This document shows, one piece after another, positions 21,745 to 34,233 of a stretch of DNA of 64,000 nt. The DNA comes from Plasmodiophora brassicae (taxonomy: Eukaryota; Endomyxa: Phytomyxea; Phytomyxea; Plasmodiophorida): NCBI GenBank assembly GCA_036867785.1, contig CP145417.1:558001-622000 (forward strand), in the 5' to 3' direction. The notes beneath the pieces were generated by a model. It made no database searches. It was not told the DNA's origin and worked only from the letters and a program-made list of their open reading frames with translations. Each line of letters begins with the position of its first letter. Position 1 is the stretch's first letter. The translations under genes and the position numbers were made by a program.

Positions 21745-24700
21745 ATGGTGCGTACGAAGAATGTGGACGTGCACCAGCGGGAGGCACTGTCGGCCCCGTT
21801 GCTGGCGAACGCGAATCGGGTGAGGGCGGCGGCCCCGGTCGTCCAGGGCATCGTGCGGCATATACGCGGGTCGGCAACGGCCACACCCACCAGCCCTTGC
21901 CATTTCGATAGCTTCGGTACGTTGGCCGTTCGCCGTTTGCGGGAATCATGTGCCGACGCGCGTGTTAGATTTCGAGGTCCCGAACTCCCTTGTGCGCCAG
22001 ACGTATATCAGGACCCGTTCGTCGTCCGATAGGCGGAACGAGATCCTGTGGCGTTGGATTATTACGCTCGCTATAGCGGCCTCGATGGCCGTGATTGCAT
22101 TCGCGGTCGGCTCGTCGATTAAGGCCATTGAATCTGCCAAATACCGTGCTGTAATGGTGTGCCCCTCCGCCGCCGTGGCTGACGAAACCGCTTTCTGAAC
22201 CTCTGCCTGTTTACAGAACCTTCTGGCTGCACGCAAGGCTCCTGTCGCTGCTCTTTTGACATACGTGTCTATCACCATCGGCCTGGCATCGGTGGCGGCG
22301 CTCGTCGTGGCACTGTACGAGCCAATCGCGGGGGGCTCGGGCATTCCTGTAATTGCTTCGCCCAGCATTACGGTCGTTGATAGAAACTAAATAGGACCAC
22401 ATCCAGGAGATCAAATGCATCCTGAATGGGCTCAAAATCCCTCGAGCAGTGCGGTTCCGGACGCTCTTTGCCAAAGCAATCGGTACCGGTGATGATCCAC
22501 CGTGTCAACGCCCTGTTCGTCATAGCGATTCGCAGGAATAACTGGTGCTGTATCTGCTGGGCTTCCCATTGGCCGAGAAGGCCCGATGATTCATATCGGG
22601 GCTGTCTGTGGTGCTGGTGTTTCACAGGTGTCACTCAGCCCGGTATCGCCACACAGCGCTGCGCTTACTTCAATGCAGGGGAAATCCACGACGATGGGTG
22701 TGGATACGAAGCTTGGGCTGTTCCGTCCGTTCCGGAATGATCGGTAAGCATTCTGCCCGCATTACATATCGCATCGCACAGTAATAATTACATTGGTGTC
22801 CGAAGGGAAAAGCGAGATTTCATTGCTTGTGGGGCGGCTGCAGGTGTCGCGTGTGCTTTTGGAGCTCCCGTTGGTGGGGTTCTATTCGCAATTGGTATGG
22901 CTGTGCTGTATCATTATGACCAGGGCCCTTGACGTTACGTGTAAAACAGAGGAAGGCGCTTCGTTCTGGAACCCGTCGTTAACTTTGCGCGCCTTCGTTA
23001 CTGCAATGACGTCAGCGTTCCTACTCAATCTCATGACGATGACCGCCGGTGGTGGCCCTGGTGCAGCATCAACCTTCGCATTTGGATTGTTCTCCGATTT
23101 TGGACAGAACGAATCCACCTATACGGTTGCTGAAATACCGTTCTTCATGCTCATCGGTAACGTCGTATCGTACTTGAACCGTATGCCAACTACATTGACA
23201 CTCGGACAGGCGTTTGTGGCGGGCTCCTGGGAGCTCTGTTCAATGATTGCAATCGAAAGCTGACAATCTGGAGGAAGGACCGCGTTAATTCGGTGGTGAC
23301 TAAGTTTGCGGAGGTGCTCATCCTTGCTGCCCTCATGGGTCTGCTTTCGATTGGCATGCCGCTCCTGTTTGCAAACTGTGTCAAAGATGAAACGATGATG
23401 CAAAAGCATTCCATTCGTTCTCATATTTGGGGGCAGCATCGCCTGTTAAATGCTCGTAGGCAATTTACATGTCCCGAGGTACGAACGTTTAAGACATGGG
23501 TCATGTCTCATGTCTCACAGAGGTTTAGGGGTACTACAGCCAGACTGCGACATTGTTCTTCAACCCAGCTGAATCGGCCATCATTAACCTGTTTCATGCG
23601 AATGAAACCTTTGGTTCGTTATCAGCAGAGTATCGGATCAAGTACACTGATGTTTCCGGCCAGATGTTGGTGCAACGGCGTTCTTCGTCGTCGTGTATTA
23701 TATGATGTGCTGCGTTTCGTATGGCATGTCAATACCTTCCGGGTTGTTTGTACCGAACCTCTTGGTCGGTGCGGGTTTCGGCAGGCTTGTACGTGTTCTG
23801 CTCAGCAAGTTTCTGCTTTGAAGATCTGACACGTACCGACAGGTCGGAGAATTTCTCCCATGGGTTCTACCGTTTGACGTTGTCAATCCTGGAACATACG
23901 CCCTGATCGGGGCTGCTTCCGTGCTCGGTATTGCCGTGGCCTTTGGCTACCTACTTATGTAGATCTGCTCCTGATACAATCCCATAGGCGGAATGGCACG
24001 GATGACTATATCGCTGACCGTCATTCTGATAGAAGCTACTGGCGACATCCAGTATGGTTTACCCTTAATGCTCGTATTGATGATCGCCAAAGGAGTTGGT
24101 GACTTCTTCAATGAGGGGCTGTATGACATCCACATCCATCTCAAGCGATTCCTATTTCTGAACTGGTCGCCTCCACCAATTGCTGAGTATCTACTTGCCA
24201 CTGTCGGTACGATACCGTGTCCAAGGTGCTGGCAACTGACACCACGCTGCAGGATATTATGGAACACAACGTGATCTTTGTTCGCGAAGTGCAACAAGTT
24301 CGCGAGATTCTTCGCGTTGTGAAGGAGACACCGCACAATGCTTATCCTGTCGTCTCCGCTTCGCGTCGCAATCCAAAGACGTTTGTTGCTGCCTCTGGGG
24401 ATGTCTTCCCAATCTGAGCACTTACCTCTGTTTCGCTAGGCGTGACCATCGTGGGTCCATCCTGCGTCGACATCTCATTCAAGTCCTTCTTCACAGTAAT
24501 CATGATCAACGAAGTGACGAAATTGACGTAACTGACATCCCTACCACCAGAGGACTTCTATTCCATGAGGCCGACACCTCACGAATCTAGCCCGCGTTTA
24601 ACTTATATGGATCTCGAGGGATGCTATCCAAGGTCTGCTACTTATCGTCGTCTCCGGAAAACTCTGATTCCCTGTCCAGGTTTCCAGACGTCTCTTCAGT

Positions 24701-25254
24701 GTCCCTCGACGATTCGGATCTTGACTTATGGGTGGATCTGACTGTATGTAAACGCTTTTCGTCCGAGCACCGTTGAACGTCAACTGACGTTCTTCCCACA
24801 GCCGTACATGAATCCATCGCCGTATGTTATCCAGGAGCACTCACCGGCAACCCATGCCTTCGATCTGTTCCGGACCATGGGTCTTCGGCACCTTTGGTGA
24901 GATTTGCTACCGACCAATACGGGCTGTCATACTCATTGTATGGTCGTGTAGTGTTGTCAACAACAAGAACCAGGTTCACGCGAACACTGGTACACAGTAG
25001 ACTAAACGCGGGTCTAATCGTGTGTGTGGTTGCAGATTACCGGTATGATAACGCGCAAGAACCTGGGCGATTGCCGCCTGCGGAGGCAGATGGACTCCCT
25101 TCTTGGCGTCCAGGCCACACAAACGTCGGACGGCAAGACGCCGAGCATCACCTGCACCCGACGCAGTCTGCCAGAGAACCAGCCGCCCGTGCAATCCCCG
25201 TACGCCTTCGTGAGGAATTTGGACCAGCAGTTTGCCCCGCATCCCATCGACTAA
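21745..25254 (+). CDS. CLC-family chloride channel or Cl-/H+ exchanger with CBS domains
   Basis: About fifteen short exons. CLC selectivity motifs appear in order once introns are removed: GGSGIP joined to [12 protein letters not shown], then [20 protein letters not shown], then a Q-G-K-S-T-T loop, and [20 protein letters not shown]. The glutamate in GREGP is the gating glutamate, and the EE in FAIEEG contains the usual proton-glutamate position of exchangers, so an intracellular antiporter is plausible. Two C-terminal CBS domains are seen ([34 protein letters not shown]). A 22-nt micro-exon (24952-24973) joins LRHLC to [14 protein letters not shown] 21745 is the first in frame; an earlier TTG is ignored. 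Confidence 0.92.
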
Positions 25255-25421
25255 ACCGTATCCAATCCGCTGTCTTAACCGATGGGCGAAGATGCCCGTG
25301 TAATTCTGCCAGTACGGCGTGACCCCCTCTAGGGTGGGTCACCGGCTGTCAGAGGAGGTGGCTGCTGGGCCACTGCTCCCGACTGTCGGGGGATCACGTT
25401 GCCAGCACCCGGTCGGGGGGG

Positions 25422-28400
25422 ATGGCGACCAAGTTCTTCACTCGGGTCCGCAAGACGCCCGTCCGATACAAATTCGAGATCTCGCTGATCGAGGTCCGAC
25501 TCAGCAAACCCGTCGACCTGCCCATCACGGTTCACTGATGCGGCTTCGCGTCTCTCCCCGCATCGCGCCTGACCTGTCTCTGCTTCAGATTACGTGGACG
25601 CGCGGCCGTAAACAGGTTCGAACGGGAGAGATTACCGGCCAGCAAGGCCGGTACAGGTGGACGTCACCGTTGAAGCTGGCATGTAATATCTACAAGGACG
25701 CCAGCCGGCCATCATCGCCATTCCAGACGAAACCATCGACGATCGCGCTGCAGATCAAACGGAGATCCGGCGACGTGAAACCGTTCGCTCAGGTTCGCGT
25801 TGACCTGGCTCAGTTCTGCCCAGCAACCGACAACTCGCTAGCGGATTCGCTTGCCGTTCGCGAGTTCCCATTGGATCAATGCCCCGATCCCGATGCAACC
25901 GTACCGCACATGCCCCGTCCGTCTCGCAATGCTGGAGCTTATGGTCGAACGTCAGATCACGATCCGGATCACGTCGACCTGTTTGAACGGGGCAGACGAC
26001 TTCCAGTCGGCGAGCGACGAGCCCAGCGAGAGTATCGCCCCGCGCAGGACAGGCAGGACCGGGTCGGCATCGTCCTCGGAATCCGCTGAGGAATCGTCCA
26101 CATTGCAACTGGATCGGCCGCCGACGACGACCACGACAGGGGGTGTTCGTGTCCAGGCCAAACCCGCCGACGAAGACGAACTTCGTGCCACTATCGCTGA
26201 CCTGGTCGGAACCGCGCCCCGCAAAGGGTACCCCGGGTTTAACGACGTTGCACAGGAAGCGAGGTTGGAGGCGGAACGGGGGCGGTTGAGGTCGACGGTT
26301 GACCAGGTGGACGACCTGTCGGCGCGCCTGTTCCAGCAGGAAGAATCAGAACGTCGAGCAACGCGAGTGGCGGACGTGGAGAAGGCGGCGTTGTTGCAAC
26401 GGGTGCAAGATTCGGCCCAGCAGGAGATTCGCCAGTACCGCTTGCGGATCGTCGATCTCGAGGCACAACTGAACGTATCACAACGTTCGCTGCAGGACGC
26501 GCTCAAACGCATGGACGTAAGTGACGCCAAAGTGGACGATGCGGTGGTCGACAAAGCCGGGGACCTGGACGTCCTCGAGAAGGTCGTCCTGGCCATGAAG
26601 GCGTCGATGAACGATGCTATCGAGCGGCAGAACCGCCAGGATCAGGTCATCGCCGACCTGCAACGCGACCTGGAACGAGAGCGCGACAAGGCGTCGGAGG
26701 CGATCAAGACGCAGCAGAAGATGCTGGCGGAAGGCGCGTCCGAATCGCGATTCGGCAAGCTGCGCCCTGTGAAATCCATCGGGAGCACATCGCCAGCGGC
26801 GGGTGCCGCGTCCAGCGAGATGGAGAAGGACCTGAAGCAAGCCGAGGAGAAGGTCGCCAGCCTGAGGAAAGAACTTGCGCAGGCACACGAGCAGGTCGCG
26901 ACCGCCACGAAATCCGCCAAGATCGCGGAAAGCGGCAAGATGATGGCGTCGAAGCAGTTGGAGCTCGAACGCAAGTGGCGGGAGACGCTCCAGCAGCAGA
27001 TCGCGAACGGTGCGGCGGGCGGGTCGCAGCCGGCGTCAGCGCCCGACGAGAAGCTTCGCGCCCAGGTTGCTGACCTCGAGGCGCAGCGCGCCGTCGCGTC
27101 CCAGCAGGGCGACTTGCTGCGCTCACGCGTCGCTGAACTCGAGGCGCAACTCGCTGGCGAACGCGACAAACTCCAGAAGGCGTTGGACGAGGCGAGAACC
27201 GCCCAAGAAGCGGCGCGCGACGCCTCCCGAACCGCTGCTGAGCTACGGGGGCAGGTTGGGAACGCCGGCCAGACGCGACGATTGGAGGAGGAGATCGAAG
27301 AGCTCAAAGCGGTGCACGCCCGCGAGTTGCAGATGCTGGCGGCGGCGAGCTCGCCGCGTTCCCGCCGATCGACGTCGATGCTGGAAGTCGACAACGTGCG
27401 CATGGAGCTGGAGAAGGAGCTGACGTCTGTGAAAGCGGATCTGGACACGGCGACGGCGGCGCAGGCGCGTCTCACGGCCGAGCTGAAACAGGTCAGCGAT
27501 GAGCGCGACCAACTGGCCAGCAAGGCCCGCGCGTCGGAAGGCTCGGGGACGATGGCCGCCCAGCAGCTCGTCATCGAACGCAAATGGCGCGAAGGACTGC
27601 AGCAGCAGCTGAACGACCTCGCCAAACGCGCGGACTCGTCGCCAGACAGCAGCAAGAAGGCGGACGAGTTGCAGCGACAGGTCCAAGAGGTGGGTGCCAC
27701 GGAGAAACTGCACATTGCACGCCGTGACAGTGAACGTTCGGTGAAGCTTCAGGAGCAGTTGCGCAAGGAGGCTGGCGAGTTGGAAGGCGCACGTCGTGAT
27801 GTGGAATTGGCCAGGCGTGACGTGGAGTCGGCCAGGCGTGAGGCGCAGGCGGCGACGCGAGAGACGCAGGCGGAACGAGCGGCGAAGGCGGCGGTGCAGG
27901 CCGAGATGAAGGCGTTGCAGGCGGCGCTGGATAGCAGCAGAGCGAGCGCGTCTGCGGCCGTGTCGCCGGAGGTGATCATGACGATGAAGAGGGAGAGGGA
28001 CGACCTCGTGCAGCGGGTCCGCGATGCGGAATTCGACCGCGACCGTCTGAACGGGGAGATCGACCGGCTTCGCGACCAGGTGGACGGCGTTGTCCGCGAG
28101 AAGAATGACCTTGGCAACATGAACGGACAGCTTCGCAAAGAGAACACGAACATGTCCAAGCAGCTGAAGCAGGCTCTGGCGGTGGGCGAGGCGACCGTCA
28201 GGAACGCGGTCCAGGACTTGAAGGCGAGCCCGACGTCGCCCTCGCGGTTGGATGATGCGCAAGCGAGGCTATGGGAGCGTCGGGCGAAGGACGCTGAAGA
28301 AATGCTGGTCATGGCGCAGAAATCGTTCGCAGAGACGACGAAGATCCTGGAGGAGCGGTCGGCCTTGCTGGATGCTGAGTTGAATGAGACGCGGGCGAGG

Positions 28401-28709
28401 TTGGTAGCGGCGACGCAGGAGCACGCTGAGAAGGACGAGGAGATCGAGAAGCTGAAGAAGAAGCTACAGCTCGGGTTCAAGGAGCGCCTCGATATGAGCG
28501 AGTACCTGAACGAGCTCGAGATTGACCTCGCGAACAACAAGGCGCGGTTCGTCGACACGATCGACGAGCTCAGCAACCTGGAGAACGAGAACATGCGATT
28601 GAGAGAGAAGCTTGCCAGCGTGGGCGTTAGTGTGTCCCCACAGCGCAAACCGAACCCCAGGTTTCCTGGTGACAACGTACCCATCAAACAGGCGACACAG
28701 TTGCCTTGA
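25422..28709 (+). CDS. NT-C2 domain and long coiled-coil protein
   Basis: Exon 1 (25422-25529) starts MATKFFTRVRKTPVRYKFEI. A 59-nt intron (25530-25588) joins to ITWTRGRKQVRTGEI. This is the N-terminal C2 (NT-C2) domain of EEIG1/EHBP1/PMI1-type proteins. Between about 25830 and 25930 the reading frame must shift: either an 82-nt intron (GTTCGCG...CTGGAG) or a sequence error. The rest, to 28709, is almost pure coiled coil rich in Glu, Lys, Ala, Gln and Arg, with internal repeats such as ERKWRETLQQQ and ERKWREGLQQQ. NT-C2 domains are thought to bind membranes, so an organelle tether or cytoskeletal adaptor is a fair inference. Long minus-strand ORFs here are shadows of the GC-rich heptads. Confidence 0.82.
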
Positions 28710-28813
28710 CCAATCAGTGTGTACGGGGCGGGGCGCCTTGCCGTCAAATACAAACGTAGATTTGCCAGAGAAATACCCTGCATCATATGATTGTGTATAT
28801 ATGCATAAGTTAC

Positions 28814-31800
28814 CTAGAATTCCAAAAGAGGGTCAACGTCGCCGTCGATGAAGTTCTCGATGGTGTACTGGGTTGTAGGGTTTGGCCGCTTCTCGGGCAG
28901 GCTTACCATGCAATGGTTCAGTAGCCGGTCATCACCCAGGTCTTCGTCGATACGCCTCGTGACCCGCTCATCGACTGGCCGAGCGCACAACCCCAGTTGC
29001 GACAGATGAGTACTTGCTGAGCTCGACGGTGCCCACGTTCCCATCTGCGAACTAGACAGCGCAGTTGGAGTCGGTACGAGGGCTTCGGGTGAGTTCTGGG
29101 ACGACGGGGCTTGACCCGATGCTGATTGATCTTGATGACCAAGTGCACGCTCAGGCCGAGTAACGACTGATATGGGATCACGACTAGTGATGTTGATGGT
29201 AGAAATGGCGGGGACGTCCGGAAACTGAATGAGCGTTGCTTTCTCGGCAGCGTGTTTTCCAGCAACAGCTTGCGCATACCGCAGAATGTTTGCCCATAGC
29301 GGATCCTGACCCAGAGCAGATCGCGATCCGACAATAATGAGATGGTACTGCGGATACGGTCAGTGTAATCGTACGCATGGAATTTGCAATGACCTTACAC
29401 GAGCTCGTGACAGTGCAACGTTGAGGCGATAAGGACAGTTCGTAAACCCGACACCTGAGCTGCGAACACACGAAAGGATTATAATGTCCTTCTCAGACCC
29501 TTGAAATGCATCGACAGTGGATATTTGAATATCCTGGTCGCCAAGGTCAATGGTTTCTTGAAGAACAGACCGCAGGCGAGCTTCCTGTGATTTGTACCTA
29601 TAAACCCATTGGTAAATACGGACGGAGCAACCGTTTGTGATCGCGGCCATGCGTACAAGGCAATAATTCCAATCGAAGCACACTTGAGGCTGTTGACGGA
29701 TGTTATGATGCGAACCAGCTTGCAGATGACCCCAATTTCATCTGAAAGGGGAACGACTGAATTGGATGGGCAGAAAGCATTACACCTGATTCTCGGACCT
29801 TGATTATACAGACTGCCACCGGCTGTTGATAGCTGCTGGCTCTTGCGCTGCGACATGTCGATGAAAGCCAGAGGAGGACATCCGACCAAAATCTCTTCGC
29901 GATCATGGAGCGACACACCGTCTACAACCGTATCTGCTTCAGCAAGCAACGGCATATGGATAGGTTACACAACAGACCCTTCAACTGATCTTTGTAGAAC
30001 AGGCGACTGCACAGAAGACTGAGACTTGGGTGGCAACGATACTGCCACATGTTTACACGTTAGGTTACCGCTGATGTACGCCGCGGCTCTCGAACCTGAC
30101 CTGGGTATCTAGCATAATTGTCGGCAGCCCAGCTCGATGGAGACGGACGAACATTGTTTTCCTTAAATCATCTCCATCCGAAGAACCGCTGCGTTTGTCA
30201 GATAGTCGTTGAACACTTGGGGACCTCCCAAACGTACCAGACAAGGTTGGACGACATCAGTGTTGGAGGTAGCTGCACGGGGTCGCTTTGAGGGGCGTCA
30301 GATGACTATATTCTCATAAGCACCTTTCGGGCCGTACCCAACAAGGACCGCGCGAGCGGAATTGAATTTGGTCAACGGGAGTAAGCTCAGGCTCTACACA
30401 CAGTCAGTCAGCCGAAGTTGCCTTCCAGATAAACCAGATGCGACCTCAATCATTTGTGAGCACTCGTCAAGCACCACAAAAGTAAATTCGCTCTCAGAAA
30501 AGACGGTTAGTTCGGTCGCTGCACAGGTTGCTCCGACAACCCGTCGCGACTTCAATCTCTCGGCACGGGCCATCGTTTTCTGGAATGACAACTCCTCAAT
30601 TGCCTTACGAATATGGCAGCGATCGGCAGGTGTTGTCTCTGGATCAGAAAGCATTTCCCGGTACTGCTGAATGGCAATAGCATCACTTTCTTCTTGGCTG
30701 GACGCCTTTTCACTCCTGCAATACAAATTTTAAACTATCCCTAAATTGTGTGTAGGAATGGTGGTGCTTACCAATGCATGACGAACTGCAGTAACGGTTT
30801 CGCGACACGTTTTACGGAGCCAACGCGTGAAAAGTCTGTGAACTGACGATCTTGCAAACTCAGCAAGATGCGGTCGACAGCAACATTGGTGAGAGACGCA
30901 ATCAAAATGCGACTTGAGTTGTCGCCAAGAATATCGAACGCACGACAGAGAAAAATGACAGTTGCGGCGAGAAGATGACTCTTGCCCTGGAAAGTGAGCG
31001 TTACTGCTCGTGTAGCATAGTCACTAACGCTGCAAATACATACCGATCCAAATACGCCATGAACAAGGACGAACGGCGACTTGCAGTCTGGCTTAGCTTC
31101 TGGATGGAACCATTCTGCAACGGATCGTATGACCCTTTGCTGGCAGTCGTTCAATGTGAAGTCCTATCCATTTTGAATCAGATTTGCGATCCAGCATCCT
31201 CTACTTGGAAATACATGTATGATATCGTCGACGAGGGTTTCAAGTGAGCTGCAGCCTTCAACCGTTACTTGAATCCCATTGGACTCCGGAACCCGCTTTG
31301 ACGTTAACATCCCTCGAAAGTTGCCAGCTCTCATAGGATCTAGTATAGATCGGAGAAGAGGAGGGCTTCGGCTTTCGCCGCTGCGTTCCAAGAACAGGAG
31401 GTGTTGTAACATTGACACCTCGGTATGAATATTTGGCGCGCGAATGGCGAACAGGTGCTCGTGTTTCCCTGGTTCATCATGTTAGTCACGCTTACGTGCA
31501 GACGCAGCTCATTAGAAACCTTTCGCCTTCACTGGAGCAGGAAGAGTACTTCCAGGCAACAAAGCAATTTCGAGAAACCCTGTCTTCGCCGGGGCGTGAT
31601 AACTGCCATTAAAAGTCAGCATCACGTAGAAAAAGAAATATTCCTGGATATACAGTGCCGATGCAATGATTGTCCAGCTGCGCAGGTCCGTCTCTTGCTG
31701 GAAAGACGGCGAATTCGACACAATCCAGCAATCGTGAAGAGCGAATGTCGACGATGGTTCCTTGGTTTCAACCTTCAAGAAAAGTCTGCCAGTGGACGGC

Positions 31801-33329
31801 CCATTGCCAGAATTATGATTACTCTACGCAAACGTCAGATCTCAAGTCGATGCATTTTGCATGCGCCAATGTACCTGTCGAATCAGCTCACAGGAAGAGT
31901 AATATGCAACGTGGTGAGAATTGTAGAACTTCTGGCGCTGTTTGTGCCCATCTATGGGTATCTCGAAAAGTGGCGGATACCTTGTTGTTTCTGCAACGAT
32001 GTCATCCTAACCACATCATGAGCATCTTCAACATTGTAAAGGTAATAACATACTCTGGGAACAGTATAACTGCAGTCTCGCCGCCGGCAGCGGAGCGTGG
32101 GCTTACTGTTGTCTTTGAAATTCGTTAACTCCAGAATACCTGTAACAAAGAATTGAGTGGGAACCGATTGCGTGTCATTTGCAAAGGCTACGGTACCTCC
32201 GTGTTTCGTACATCGAGGCCAACCATGTAGCTCGGTCGGCTGACGTGGGAAAGGAGCGTTTGACGCATCGGTTATTTGCCAATACAGGAGGGCAAATGCT
32301 AAAGAAAGCTCATCTGCAAAGGTTATCAGCTAATGCAAGACCAAATAGGGTCGGCGCTAATTACTTAGCATGTAGTTGATCTCAAATATTACAGCACTAA
32401 AGAACGCTGCAAACGTTTCAGAAACTTGCGAGACAGTCAGACACGAATTTGTCTACAGTTGACGTATGACCGAACATCGGAGAACTTGTCGGGAATGGAA
32501 ACCCTATGTAATGTAACACCATCGACGAGTGCAATGAGCTGCGGAAGGCATTGTTCTGGTCCCAGAAACACAGGTTGCCGGCCACCAGGTTTCAGACGTT
32601 GTACTGGTCCTGCCTTGTGGGGCAATGAAAACTTGGGCCTCTTACGAGCCTCGGGCCCAGCAATCGTGTTTACTGTCTGTCGTAAACATCAGCACTCAGT
32701 ATTTTACTTGAATCCGATACTCATACATACCTTTGACAGTGTTACGATCGAATTTGACACAGGTTGCAGCGCGATCCTGGCCATCGTTCGGGGCGCAGCT
32801 GTGTCTTATCTCAGTTCATGGAGTTCAGTGGAAAACGTTTCGCATACTGCGTTCGATGGTCCGCTGAGACGTGCTTGGAACAGTTGGCAGGGCCTATGAC
32901 GTCCTCTACCTCAGATCGATACGTGAATAAGATGCTGATCTGAACCTGTGAGCCTGCGATGTCAACGATGCCATCAACCTCAACCAGGAAATTCGGCAAA
33001 TCAATCTGTAGACCAGACTCGATCGTCTGACCCATCTTCAGGAAGCACTCATCGATGGCATCAGACGCCTTGCCAGGCTGATCCTCGAACAGCATTATCT
33101 GCACCCAACGTCAGGCCCCTGTAGGACGTTCGATACCGCGCGCTGAGAACCTTGCGGTTCGACATCTGCATCAGGTACCCGTCCTGCCATCGCTTATTCT
33201 TCTGTATCTGTTGGCGCCGCTCAGACGAGTCGATACATCGGGTGGACCACTGCTGCAGCCGGATACCTTCATCTTCGTATACGTCACCTGCCACAGGCTC
33301 GTCGACGGCGGGGCGCCTGTCGACGACAT
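28814..33329 (-). CDS. ZGRF1-like SF1 DNA helicase with N-terminal DUF2439 domain
   Basis: The start at 33329 encodes [20 protein letters not shown]. Introns at 33266-33208 and 33150-33099 join [19 protein letters not shown] to [10 protein letters not shown], a DUF2439 domain as found at the N-terminus of ZGRF1. Further on, [13 protein letters not shown] matches the region before the helicase. The helicase has the P-loop GVFGS joined across an intron to [10 protein letters not shown], then [19 protein letters not shown], the Walker B-type DECSQM, and [20 protein letters not shown] plus [10 protein letters not shown]. The C-terminal tail is Ser/Thr/Pro-rich and ends at 28814. ZGRF1 is a 5'-3' helicase in homologous recombination and crosslink repair, so a nuclear role is expected. 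I did not locate the GRF zinc finger in the middle region. Many internal junctions (29.5-32.8 kb) are approximate. Confidence 0.82.
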
Positions 33330-33584
33330 AACCCCGCAGCGCCACTGAACCGCCAAATGAGCTACTCTCACTATCCCAGTCAGAATTGGGGGGCAGCAAA
33401 CCCCCAGCAGCTACACCATCAACTTTAGGTCGAATTACGAGCAACGTTGGCTACATTAATTGGCGAGCACCGATGGCCGTCGCCGGGACCCTTCCTTCGA
33501 GGAGTCAGCTCGGCATCAGCTGCATCACCGACAGTGAGTTGCCGTCACAGGTTGTTCTGCATAGGTAGGGACGGCGGGTTGTCG

Positions 33585-34043
33585 ATGGCTCTGCAGGGAG
33601 CCTCGCTTCAGAACTACAACATCGAGTTGGCGAAATGTGGGTGCAGAGATGCGGTGCCGTTGGCTAGAGGTTGACTGGGTCGACAAAGGTATCGAAGACC
33701 TGCGGGAGAAGCGCGATCGCGTTTGCCAGGCCATGACCAAGGACGAGCGCGACCGGGTCGCTGTGCAGAAGGAGCTGACTGCGCTGACGGAGAAGTACCA
33801 TAAGCTTGAGGAGAGCATTGCAAAGAAGAAGGAGACCGTCGAGGAGTACGACCGCACGATCCGCGAAACCGAAGCGGCGTACATGAAGGTTTGGCCACAA
33901 CCCCAGAACGCCCGCGCCCTATTACTGATCGAATCGTTGCGCCGAAGATCCTGGAAAGCTCACAGACCTTGCTGCACGTACTGAAACGGGAGACCCAGAA
34001 CCTGTCCAAACGCCGGCTCAGTGATGAAACCCTTAAACAATGA
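33585..34043 (+). CDS. SSNA1: SSNA1/NA14-like centriole and basal-body protein
   Basis: Three exons (33585-33636, 33689-33888, 33948-34043) with introns of 52 and 59 nt encode 115 aa, close to human SSNA1 (119). The N-terminus MALQGASLQNYNIELAKC matches the family, followed by a single long coiled coil with KKETVEEYDRTIRETEAAYM and ILESSQTLLHVLKRE. The protein forms filaments at centrioles, basal bodies and microtubule branch points (DIP13 in Chlamydomonas). It starts 255 bp from the divergent ZGRF1-like gene. With CFAP299 it supports a flagellated life stage. Confidence 0.93.
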
Positions 34044-34233
34044 AATGGGTCACCCAACGGAAAGCGTGCACCCGCCTGACCTTCAAAATCGGATCGCTGG
34101 CTGCGCCGAAGTGGGATGAAACGTGAACGCCGGTACAGTAACCTTGGACACCTTACCAGTCGCACGGCAGGCCGCTCTTCTGCTGAATGCTGCTGCCGTC
34201 ACAACGTTCTGAGGCGTGTGCCGTTAAACGCCG

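Noticed and set aside
26642-27715. 357-codon minus-strand ORF, plus two other long antisense ORFs at 27243-28262 and 27749-28786
   Set aside because: They lie opposite the GC-rich coiled-coil gene. Their Ser/Arg/Cys-rich or Leu/Arg-rich composition is what the antisense of Glu/Lys/Ala heptads gives, and no domain is seen.
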